A DNA stretch of 64,000 nt from G963665925 sp050596425 (GTDB lineage Bacteria > Bacillota > Clostridia > Peptostreptococcales > Acidaminobacteraceae). The notes below the pieces were generated by a model. The model was not told the DNA's origin, did not search any database, and saw only the letters and a list, made by a program, of their open reading frames with translations. The position numbers were made by a program, and so were the translations under genes. This document shows positions 53,934 to 61,015 of the stretch, one piece after another; the stretch's first letter is position 1; each line of letters starts with the position of its first letter. The stretch spans positions 2,666,001 to 2,730,000 of the forward strand of contig NZ_CP192292.1 in the NCBI RefSeq assembly GCF_050596425.1. The letters run 5' to 3'.

Positions 53934-53994
53934 TTACTTTTTAAGGAGAGTCTTCCCCTTAAAAAGTAAACCTTTACGAACGTAAAGGTTTACT
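53934..53994 (-). terminator. Two overlapping hairpins after pilA
   Basis: On the minus strand the first hairpin (53965-53994, 14-bp perfect stem, 2-base loop) is followed by TTTTT. That T-run is part of the left arm of a second 13-bp hairpin (53934-53969). The two share five bases, so they compete. The first should end most pilA transcripts and lower expression of the downstream assembly genes. Confidence 0.7.
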
Positions 53995-54022
53995 TTTATT
54001 AGAAAATGCTTATTAAAACTTA

Positions 54023-54460
54023 TTATTCACTCTCACTTTCACTCTCACTTTCACCTTCACTTACAGTTGCATTTATTGTAGGGTCCACTGTTCCGGCCGT
54101 TTGTTCATACTTCCCCTCATCAAACACAACCTTATACCACTTGTTATCCGTTCCCTTATTTTCAATCGTGAAATCTCCATCAGTCTCCATTTTAATCAAA
54201 AGATCTGCTGATTCAGGCAGTTCATCATTATAATCTCTAAGTTCTTTAACCGTTGGATAATCACCGTTTTCTGCATTGTATGCTTCAACAGAAAGGTAAA
54301 CATTCTTTGCTGTTTGTAAGGCATTACTCTTTTGAGCGCTTGACTTAAATGAACCAAACTTCGGCATCATAACCGCTGCCATAATTGCAATTACGGCTAT
54401 AACTGTGATCAGTTCAACCAGTGTAAATCCTTCGTTCTTCTTCATTAGTTTTTTTAACAT
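54023..54460 (-). CDS. pilA: Major type IV pilin with Ser-Glu tail
   Basis: 145 residues. Class III leader MLKKLMKKNEG is cut before FTLVELITVIAVIAIMAAVMMP, with Glu at +5. The mature globular domain is about 105 residues (VYLSVEAYNAENGDYPTVKEL is typical of Gram-positive pilins). The last 11 residues are EGESESESESE, coded by a 12-base tandem repeat. No paired Cys. It has a strong ribosome binding site (GGAGGAATTAAA) and a hairpin after the stop, as expected for an abundant product. Confidence 0.93.
   Translation of the reverse strand: MLKKLMKKNEGFTLVELITVIAVIAIMAAVMMPKFGSFKSSAQKSNALQTAKNVYLSVEAYNAENGDYPTVKELRDYNDELPESADLLIKMETDGDFTIENKGTDNKWYKVVFDEGKYEQTAGTVDPTINATVSEGESESESESE
54026..54062. 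repeat. 12-bp tandem repeat at the end of pilA
   Basis: TCACTCTCACTT occurs twice in tandem with further partial units. It encodes the Ser-Glu tail of the pilin, so slippage would lengthen or shorten the tail in steps of two or four residues without a frameshift. Confidence 0.7.
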
Positions 54461-54532
54461 TTTAATTCCTCCATAAATTTAGATAAATATATTTAATTAC
54501 GAGCATTACAGATTTCTCTATATCCCCATAAT

Positions 54533-55438
54533 TTACAACGCCTCAAATTGAATCAATCTGTTACTTGTGTCCATAGTTTTTGAATCACTCTGTTCAATGT
54601 TTTTAGAAAGTGTAAATTGTACAGAGTCTTTAATATATATGAGTCTATCTTGAATAATTTCAAGTTCATTCACTTCTTCATTTAATAACCCCTGCATCTC
54701 TTTAAGTTTTTCATTTTTTTCAAATAATGCATTCTGGATCATTTGGCTAGCTTCAGTTTGCGCTTCTAAAATAATGTCAGCAATTTTGCTTTTGTCCTTT
54801 TCTAACGAACCATTTATATTTTCATTCGAATAGGCGTCGATCTCTTCTTTTAAACCCTGAATTTTTTTTTGATTTTCCTCTGATTCCCTTTCAAGAATGT
54901 TCAATAGGTCAGTGTCAGTACTTCCGACAGAATCCCTTAACTGCTCTATTTGCTCCTCAATCATGTTGATGTTGTTTATTATGGATGTTCTATTTTTTTT
55001 ATCTTCTTGAATATCAGTTTTCTTGGCCTTATATGCATTTAATGTTTCTACTAGGTCAGAACGTTTTTTCTCCATTTGAATCAGCGCCTTATCAGCATCT
55101 GACATTTTCTTTGAGATTTCTTTTTCAATTATGGCCTCAAGCGTTACCCTTTCTTCCCTTGCCTTCTCAATAAGTGCATCTCTTTCTCTTAATTTCCCTT
55201 CAATTACTTTTGATCTCATTTTTAAGTTTTTATCAGGTTCAGTTAATTCAGACTCGCCCGCTTGTCCCATATAATCATTTAGTAAAGACTGGACTTTTTC
55301 ATTTTCCTCCTTGCTCTTACTTAGCTCCTCATTCAAAGCATTGATCGATTCTTCATAACTTTTCATCACGTTGGTTATATAATTTTCGACATCCAATTTG
55401 TCATAACCGCGCATTGCTGTCTTGAATGAATCCGACAT
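54533..55438 (-). CDS. DivIVA-like coiled-coil protein, pilus-linked (copy 1)
   Basis: 301 residues. The N-terminus SDSFKTAMRGYDKLDVENYI matches the DivIVA membrane-binding domain (F-x-x-x-x-R-G-Y-D-x-x-x-V-x-x-Y). Residues 30-280 are almost unbroken coiled coil. A paralogue with the same N-terminal FKxxMRGYD lies at 59810-60733, at the head of the same locus. DivIVA proteins mark poles and curved membrane, so a role in placing the pilus machine is an attractive inference. It lies between pilC and pilA behind an attenuator-like leader. Confidence 0.8.
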   Translation of the reverse strand: MSDSFKTAMRGYDKLDVENYITNVMKSYEESINALNEELSKSKEENEKVQSLLNDYMGQAGESELTEPDKNLKMRSKVIEGKLRERDALIEKAREERVTLEAIIEKEISKKMSDADKALIQMEKKRSDLVETLNAYKAKKTDIQEDKKNRTSIINNINMIEEQIEQLRDSVGSTDTDLLNILERESEENQKKIQGLKEEIDAYSNENINGSLEKDKSKIADIILEAQTEASQMIQNALFEKNEKLKEMQGLLNEEVNELEIIQDRLIYIKDSVQFTLSKNIEQSDSKTMDTSNRLIQFEAL

Positions 55439-55473
55439 AGTATCCCTCCCTTGGTGATTTAATTCTTAAAATC

Positions 55474-55724
55474 AAAAAAACCCAGTGCAAACATTTATCA
55501 TGTTCAGCACTGGGTTATCTCCAAACAGCTACTCCGTAGCTTTTAAAAATCAATCCAGATAATATTCAGTTTGTATTCTTCAGGCACTTATAAATGTAAC
55601 GTTTATGTTATTCCTATAAGAAATACATAAACTATAAAATTACACATTATGTCTAAAATTCATCTTATAGTCGAATAATACCTATTCAACTCGGCCGCTC
55701 AACAAACCTGTTGTCGTCCTTACA
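55474..55724 (-). promoter_or_regulatory. Structured leader of DivIVA-like copy 1
   Basis: From the promoter at 55731-55759 the RNA begins GTAAGGACGAC (GGACGAC box at 55713-55719). About 170 nt of AU-rich DNA with weak stems follow, then a GGA-triloop hairpin AGCTAC-GGA-GTAGCT (55527-55541), 10 nt, and a terminator AACCCAGTGC/GCACTGGGTT plus seven T (55474-55516). The same order and the same 10-nt spacing occur upstream of copy 2. Riboswitch, RNA-binding-protein or CsrA-type control is possible. Confidence 0.6.
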
Positions 55725-55730
55725 AAATTC

Positions 55731-55759
55731 ATTATAGTACATATTACCTAGTAAATCAA
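55731..55759 (-). promoter_or_regulatory. Sigma-70 promoter of the pilA-side transcript
   Basis: On the minus strand TTGATT and TATAAT are separated by exactly 17 bp. Start near 55724, five bases before the GGACGAC box. Confidence 0.65.
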
Positions 55760-55819
55760 GTACTTTTTTCTCATTTTATTATTTTATTCCATTTTTACTT
55801 CTTTTGTACAAAATCTATA

Positions 55820-57019
55820 TTAAGCCATATTTTCCATTATACTCATCATAGGCAACATAACAGATAGGAGTATGGTACCAACTATAACAGCCAATGAAAT
55901 TATAAGTACAGGTTCTATAAGTGTTATCATCTGATTCACACCATGTTCCACTTCCGAATCAAAAAACTTTGCTGTCCTATTTAGCATTTCATCCAGCTTT
56001 CCTGTTTTTTCACCAGTGTGGACCATATGGACAAGTAGTTTAGGAAATATATCCATTGTCTCCAGTGAGCTCGAGATACTCTTTCCTGCCTTTACATCCT
56101 CGCAACATTTTCTAAACTTCATTTTAACCACAGCATTTTCGATTAAGTTGGCCATTATTTCCATAGCATTTACCATTGGAATACCACTTTGTAAAAGAAG
56201 CCCCATGCTTCGAGCAAACTTTGCCGTCACAATTTTTCTTGTTAGATTTCCAACAAGAGGTGAGGACACTTTAATCCGGTCAAATATTAACTGACCTTTT
56301 TTTGTCTTGGCAAATCTCGATAAAGCTATTGCACCTCCGATAAAGAGGCCAGCCATAATAAAGAAATTTTGTACCATAAAGCGACTGACTGCCATTAACA
56401 CTAAAGTGAGTTTCGGTAGGGTTGCCCCCATTTCATCAAGCGTTTGTGCAAACATGGGTAGTATTTTTATCATTAGAAACGTAATGACGCCTAACGCAGC
56501 ACAAACAACTAACTTTGGATATAAACTAGCCGATTTTATTTTTTTTGAAATTTTGCTTTCGTTTTCATAGTAATCTGCAAGTTTAAATAGCACGACATCC
56601 ATAGACCCTGTCGCTTCTCCAACTTTTATCATGTTGACAAAGAAACTCGGGAATACTTCAGGATAGTTTACGATACAATCCGAAAACTGAATTCCTTTTA
56701 AGAGACTGGCATGAATTTCTTCCAACACACGAGCAAGGACTTTGCTTCCTGTTTGATATTTTAGTACGCTTACAGAATCTATTAAAGTCACCCCAGAATC
56801 CAGCATAATTGAAAACTGATTGCAAAATATCACAAAGTCTTTTAATTTAACTTTCTTCACGGATCGAAAACTAAATTCTTTGCTGACTTGATGGGATTCT
56901 ACAAGGAAGTATCCCTTGGAAAAAAGTGCTTTTTTAATTTCATCTGTGTTTTCAGCCTCTTGTTTACCAGTAATTATCTGCCCCTGCAAATTTTTTGCCT
57001 TATATTGAAAAATCGGCAT
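55820..57019 (-). CDS. pilC: Type IV pilus platform protein
   Basis: 399 residues from the ATG at 57019 (AAGGGGTCGATAAT ahead); the frame extends upstream into pilT without signals. Two GspF domains with three membrane helices: an N-terminal MPIFQYKAKNLQGQIITG, then FFVNMIKVGEATGSMDVVL and later LVHMVHTGEKTGKLDEML, the paired GspF signatures. PilC is the inner-membrane platform acted on by PilB and PilT. It begins two bases past the pilT stop. Confidence 0.95.
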   Translation of the reverse strand: MPIFQYKAKNLQGQIITGKQEAENTDEIKKALFSKGYFLVESHQVSKEFSFRSVKKVKLKDFVIFCNQFSIMLDSGVTLIDSVSVLKYQTGSKVLARVLEEIHASLLKGIQFSDCIVNYPEVFPSFFVNMIKVGEATGSMDVVLFKLADYYENESKISKKIKSASLYPKLVVCAALGVITFLMIKILPMFAQTLDEMGATLPKLTLVLMAVSRFMVQNFFIMAGLFIGGAIALSRFAKTKKGQLIFDRIKVSSPLVGNLTRKIVTAKFARSMGLLLQSGIPMVNAMEIMANLIENAVVKMKFRKCCEDVKAGKSISSSLETMDIFPKLLVHMVHTGEKTGKLDEMLNRTAKFFDSEVEHGVNQMITLIEPVLIISLAVIVGTILLSVMLPMMSIMENMA

Positions 57020-57020
57020 A

Positions 57021-58268
57021 TTATCGACCCCTTTGTAGTAACGTTCGATAGTATTCTTTGTTAATAGAACGTCTTTCTGCTTCAATTTGGGATATTGAAC
57101 CACTCAGTGTTAAGTCTGCTAGACATTGATCCATTGTTATCATACCTTCAGACGAGGCTGTTTGAATAATACTGTCCATTTGAACAATTTTACCTTCCCT
57201 TATTAGGTTGCCAATGGCAGAATTGACCTTCATTACTTCTACGGCTGGAATTATGCCTTCTTTATCAACTTTAGGTACAAGTTCTTGGGAAACAACACCT
57301 TTTAACACGGTTGATAACTGACTTCTAACTTGTGGCTGTTTTGCTGGCGGAAAAGTATCCACAATCCTATCGATTGTTTTAGCTGCACCAATTGTATGGA
57401 GTGTGGAAAAAACGAGATGCCCTGTCTCTGCAGCAGTTAATGCTATTGAAATGGTTTCGGGGTCTCTCATTTCACCAACGAGGATCACATCCGGATCTTC
57501 ACGAAGCGCCGATTTGAGTGCTGTCGCAAAACTCTTTGTGTCATTTCCAACCTCTCTTTGATTGATCTTACTCTTTTTATGAGAATGAACATACTCAATT
57601 GGATCTTCAATTGTAATAATATGGTGCTGTTTTTCACGATTAATAAGATCAATAAGACTTGCTAAGGTCGTCGATTTTCCGCTACCTGTTGCGCCTGTTA
57701 TAAGCACAAGTCCCTTATGTTCTTGAGCAAATTCACTAATAATGTGTGGTAGCTTTAACTCTTCAAACTCAGGAATTTCAGCTGGAATGCGTCTTAACAC
57801 CAAGGAGTATTTCCCTTTTTGCTTAAACGCATTCGCTCTAAAATAACCTTTTTCATTCCACTCAAATGAAAAATCAATTTCGCCATTGATCTTTAGTTTC
57901 TCAAGCATCTCTTCATCCATGCATTTTTCAAGAATATCTTCAATATCGCCATTATCATAAACCTCAGTATTGGGAATATCCTTCATGATTTTGTTGAGTC
58001 TAACTGCCGGTTTTGACCCGTCAACAAAATGAATATCTGATGCTTTTACAGAAAATGCATATTCCATTATTATTTCAAAATCAGAACGCTCTATCTCATT
58101 TACACTTGTGTCTATATCTGTTTGTAAGTACTTTGTGATGTCAAAATCTAATCCAGTAAATTCATTCTCATTTTTGTTGCTTTTGCCATATGTGTCTTGA
58201 CTATCCTCTTGAATTTCGTTAAATTGACTAAATCCTTCAAACAAGTCTGCAAAACTTTTATCTATCAT
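57021..58268 (-). CDS. pilT: Type IV pilus retraction ATPase
   Basis: 415 residues, about 65 longer at the N-terminus than usual PilT. The extension is acidic and low in order (SQFNEIQEDSQDTYGKSNKNE). The core has VKASDIHFVDGSKPAVRLN, Walker A TGATGSGKSTTLASLI, the Asp box TIEDPIEYVHSHKKS, Walker B ALREDPDVILVGEMRDPET and the His box TGHLVFSTLHT. It powers retraction, so this pilus should support twitching or DNA uptake. The start overlaps the pilB end by 11 bp. Confidence 0.95.
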   Translation of the reverse strand: MIDKSFADLFEGFSQFNEIQEDSQDTYGKSNKNENEFTGLDFDITKYLQTDIDTSVNEIERSDFEIIMEYAFSVKASDIHFVDGSKPAVRLNKIMKDIPNTEVYDNGDIEDILEKCMDEEMLEKLKINGEIDFSFEWNEKGYFRANAFKQKGKYSLVLRRIPAEIPEFEELKLPHIISEFAQEHKGLVLITGATGSGKSTTLASLIDLINREKQHHIITIEDPIEYVHSHKKSKINQREVGNDTKSFATALKSALREDPDVILVGEMRDPETISIALTAAETGHLVFSTLHTIGAAKTIDRIVDTFPPAKQPQVRSQLSTVLKGVVSQELVPKVDKEGIIPAVEVMKVNSAIGNLIREGKIVQMDSIIQTASSEGMITMDQCLADLTLSGSISQIEAERRSINKEYYRTLLQRGR

Positions 58269-59817
58269 TTACAATCTTCACCATTTCCGAAACTGTTGTT
58301 TCTCCATTCCATATCAAATCTATTGTGTTTTCTTTTAGGGTTTTCATTCCAGCTTGAGCAGCTGCTTTTCTTACATCTTCTATATTTCCATTTTTTTCTA
58401 GAACATTCTTAATATTTACATCAAACATTAATATTTCATGAACTGCCAATCTGCCTTTAAAACCAATATCATTACATTTATCACAACCTTGTGGCTTAAA
58501 TATCAGTTCAGGACCATTTAAATTTAATAGTTCTTCTTCTCTTTTCGTTGTCATTTCTTTCTTTTTACAAAATGGACACAGTCTTCTAATGAGTCTTTGG
58601 GCTATAATGCCCACAACAGCATCTGCAACCAAATAGGGTTCAACCCCCATATCTAGTAGCCTCGTTATTGTACTGGGGGCATCATTTGTATGAAGCGTTG
58701 ATAAGACAAAGTGACCTGTAATAGATGCTCGAACAGCAATTGAAGCTGTTTCTTCATCTCTAATTTCTCCAAGCATTATAATATCCGGATCTTGGCGCAG
58801 CATACTTTTAAGTCCGGCTGCAAAGGTTAACCCCGCTTTATTATTGACATTAACTTGATTAATTCGAGGTAACATATATTCGACAGGATCTTCGATTGTT
58901 ATTGTATTTTTATCACTCGTGCTCATTTCCTTTAAAAAAGAATACAAGGTTGTGGTCTTTCCACTGCCTGTTGGTCCTGTTACGAGCATAATGCCATCCG
59001 GTCTGAATAACATACTATCCAACATTTTATTCTCTGCATCTGTGAAACCCAGGTCTTTCCTTTCCATAATCGATCCCGTTCTATCCAGTATACGAAGTAC
59101 TATTTTTTCTCCGAAAACCGTGGGCAGCGACGATACTCGAAAATCATATGGGATTTTCCCAAACTTCATTTCTATACGACCATCTTGCGGTTTTCTTTTT
59201 TCCGCGATGTCCATATCTGCAATAATTTTTAGTCTTGTTGAAACTGCAGAGTATAACTTTTTTGGAAATGTCATAGCATCTTTTAATACACCGTCAATAC
59301 GCAAGCGGACATATACTATATGCTCAAAGGGTTCAATGTGAATATCACTTGCCCCTGCTTCGATAGCACTGGTCAAAATTGAATTGGCCAATCGTACAGA
59401 GGGGGCATCGCTAACGCCATCTTCATTTGTGGATTCTGCCTCTACATCAATATCAACATCATACTCTGCTTTCAACTCTTCGATAGCTTTATCGGTGTTT
59501 TCTTTACTATAATGTCGAGCAATGGCAACCTGAATATCTTCTTCTGAAGACTTATATGTTTTTATAAGTTTTTCTGTTAGAAGTTTAATATCATCAACGG
59601 CTATAATATTTGAAGGGTCGGCCATGGCTACATGAAGATAAACGAAATCAGAATCAAATGCGATAGCTTTATGTTTATCAGCAACCGATTGCGGAATACT
59701 GTTTAAAACATCTATTGGAATTACTTTTTCTTTCAAATCAACAGTTTCCCATATATCAGCTGAAATGTTCCACTTGCTACTATCTTGAACAGAAAAATTA
59801 TTATCCCAATTATCCAT
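58258..59817 (-). CDS. pilB: Type IV pilus extension ATPase
   Basis: 519 residues. A shortened N-terminal GspE domain (about 30-110, NSIPQSVADKHKAIAFD), then the ATPase with Walker A GPTGSGKTTTLYSFL, Asp box TIEDPVEYMLPRINQV, Walker B MLRQDPDIIMLGEIRDEET and His box TGHFVLSTLHT, and the four-Cys zinc site CPFCKKKEMTT...CDKCNDIGFKGR that marks PilB/GspE. No c-di-GMP-binding MshEN motif is obvious. It starts eight bases inside the end of the DivIVA-like gene. Confidence 0.96.
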   Translation of the reverse strand: MDNWDNNFSVQDSSKWNISADIWETVDLKEKVIPIDVLNSIPQSVADKHKAIAFDSDFVYLHVAMADPSNIIAVDDIKLLTEKLIKTYKSSEEDIQVAIARHYSKENTDKAIEELKAEYDVDIDVEAESTNEDGVSDAPSVRLANSILTSAIEAGASDIHIEPFEHIVYVRLRIDGVLKDAMTFPKKLYSAVSTRLKIIADMDIAEKRKPQDGRIEMKFGKIPYDFRVSSLPTVFGEKIVLRILDRTGSIMERKDLGFTDAENKMLDSMLFRPDGIMLVTGPTGSGKTTTLYSFLKEMSTSDKNTITIEDPVEYMLPRINQVNVNNKAGLTFAAGLKSMLRQDPDIIMLGEIRDEETASIAVRASITGHFVLSTLHTNDAPSTITRLLDMGVEPYLVADAVVGIIAQRLIRRLCPFCKKKEMTTKREEELLNLNGPELIFKPQGCDKCNDIGFKGRLAVHEILMFDVNIKNVLEKNGNIEDVRKAAAQAGMKTLKENTIDLIWNGETTVSEMVKIVNDR

Positions 59818-60733
59818 TAATTACACTCCATTTTTTTTGAGTATTCTCTTCATATGTGTTTTCAATTTCTTGTAAAACAGTATCAATAGATTGACCATAG
59901 CAAGTGAGTACATCGCCCGTCATTGACTTAATTTTCATGATGTTTTCTCTAAGTTTCTCTATTTTTCTTTTTTCTTGTTCAATGTGAACCTGAGTCTCTT
60001 TTTCGATTTTATCTGCCTCAATTTTGGCTTGAAAGAGAATCTTTTCTGCTTGCTCATTGGCATTTAAAATTGCATTAGCAATTCGCTGTTTTTGAGTTTC
60101 TAGGTCATCAAAATTTTGTTTGTCATGTTCTTGGCTTATGTTGTTAAGCTTAACAGTTAAATCCTTGATGATCTGCTCTTGGGTCCTCATCTTTTCTTCA
60201 AGTTGTATAACCTCTACACTCGAGAAAGATTCTTGGTTGGTACTAAGTTCTCTCAGTTCTTCTTCACGTTCACTCAAAATCTTTTTCAGTTTTTTGATTT
60301 CCTCTGATTCATCATTGGCATTTGATTTCATTTCTATCAGTTCATTCTCAAGTTCTTTGATTTGATTTTCTTTAATTTTGAGTAATCGACTGAGCTCATA
60401 ATCCTTTTCTTTAACTCTAGTTTCGATACTCTCTTTTATTTGATTGTTCTCCATAGTGATTTGTTCAAGAAGCCTTTCTTTATCACTTAGTTTTGATTCG
60501 AGATTACCAATCATGGCTTGAAACTCACTATTCTTTTTCTTTTCCTTATCTTTAATACTAGACTTTAAATCAATCAATGATTGACTTAAATTATCATTCT
60601 TTTTCTTCAGCATTTCGAGTTCGCTTCTTTTCTCAGAAAACTTATTCTCAAACTCAGATGACATTCGATCAATATAGCGGTTTACTTCCTCGATGTCATA
60701 TCCCCTCATCACTTTTTTAAACTCATTTTCCAT
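59810..60733 (-). CDS. DivIVA-like coiled-coil protein, pilus-linked (copy 2)
   Basis: 307 residues from the ATG at 60733 (AAAGGAG eight bases ahead; the frame extends to 60772 into the leader terminator). The N-terminus MENEFKKVMRGYDIEEVNRYI is a DivIVA-type membrane-binding module, followed by coiled coil to about residue 290 (ILNANEQAEKILFQAKIEADKIEKE). It is a paralogue of the protein at 54533-55438. It is the first gene before pilB and overlaps it by 8 bp, which argues for co-expression and a spatial or scaffolding role for the pilus motor. Confidence 0.8.
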   Translation of the reverse strand: MENEFKKVMRGYDIEEVNRYIDRMSSEFENKFSEKRSELEMLKKKNDNLSQSLIDLKSSIKDKEKKKNSEFQAMIGNLESKLSDKERLLEQITMENNQIKESIETRVKEKDYELSRLLKIKENQIKELENELIEMKSNANDESEEIKKLKKILSEREEELRELSTNQESFSSVEVIQLEEKMRTQEQIIKDLTVKLNNISQEHDKQNFDDLETQKQRIANAILNANEQAEKILFQAKIEADKIEKETQVHIEQEKRKIEKLRENIMKIKSMTGDVLTCYGQSIDTVLQEIENTYEENTQKKWSVING

Positions 60734-60756
60734 TTCATATGCTCCTTTCAGGCAAC

Positions 60757-60973
60757 AAAAAAGCCAACACAAATAGCATGATCTTTCATGCTAAATGTGT
60801 TGGCTTCATTAACGTCCCACTCCGTGGGATTTATTTCATTCCAACATCTATATTTTGAATTCATAGCAGAATTCACTTTTCAATCCAAGTCGTCCTCGCA
60901 AAAATCATTAAAACAAATAATTGCTTGAACATCCATTCATCAATCAATTGTTTTACCGATATTTTTAATCACG
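60757..60973 (-). promoter_or_regulatory. Structured leader of DivIVA-like copy 2 and pilB
   Basis: The leader holds GCGAGGACGAC (GGACGAC at 60889-60895), a GAATTC-TGCTAT-GAATTC hairpin, a GGA-triloop hairpin CCCAC-GGA-GTGGG (60816-60828), 10 nt, and a terminator AGCCAACACA/TGTGTTGGCT with an inner TAGCATGA/TCATGCTA stem and six T (60757-60805). The layout copies that of the leader at 55474-55724. The terminator lies 23 bp before the ATG, so readthrough control is likely. Confidence 0.6.
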
Positions 60974-60979
60974 AGATAG

Positions 60980-61008
60980 ATTATATATCACTATAGTGTT
61001 CTGTTCAA
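60980..61008 (-). promoter_or_regulatory. Sigma-70 promoter at the head of the T4P locus
   Basis: On the minus strand TTGAAC and TATAAT are separated by exactly 17 bp, right after the histidine kinase gene end. A second -10 (TTTAAT, 60907-60912) lies 11 bp from the GGACGAC box, the same distance as in the other leader, but has a poor -35. Confidence 0.6.
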
Positions 61009-61015
61009 GTCATTT

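Noticed and set aside
55474..60973. c-di-GMP riboswitch in the two T4P leaders
   Set aside because: The conserved bases of c-di-GMP-I (GGCAAACC, GACGCAAAGCC) and c-di-GMP-II are not present, despite the setting before pilus genes.
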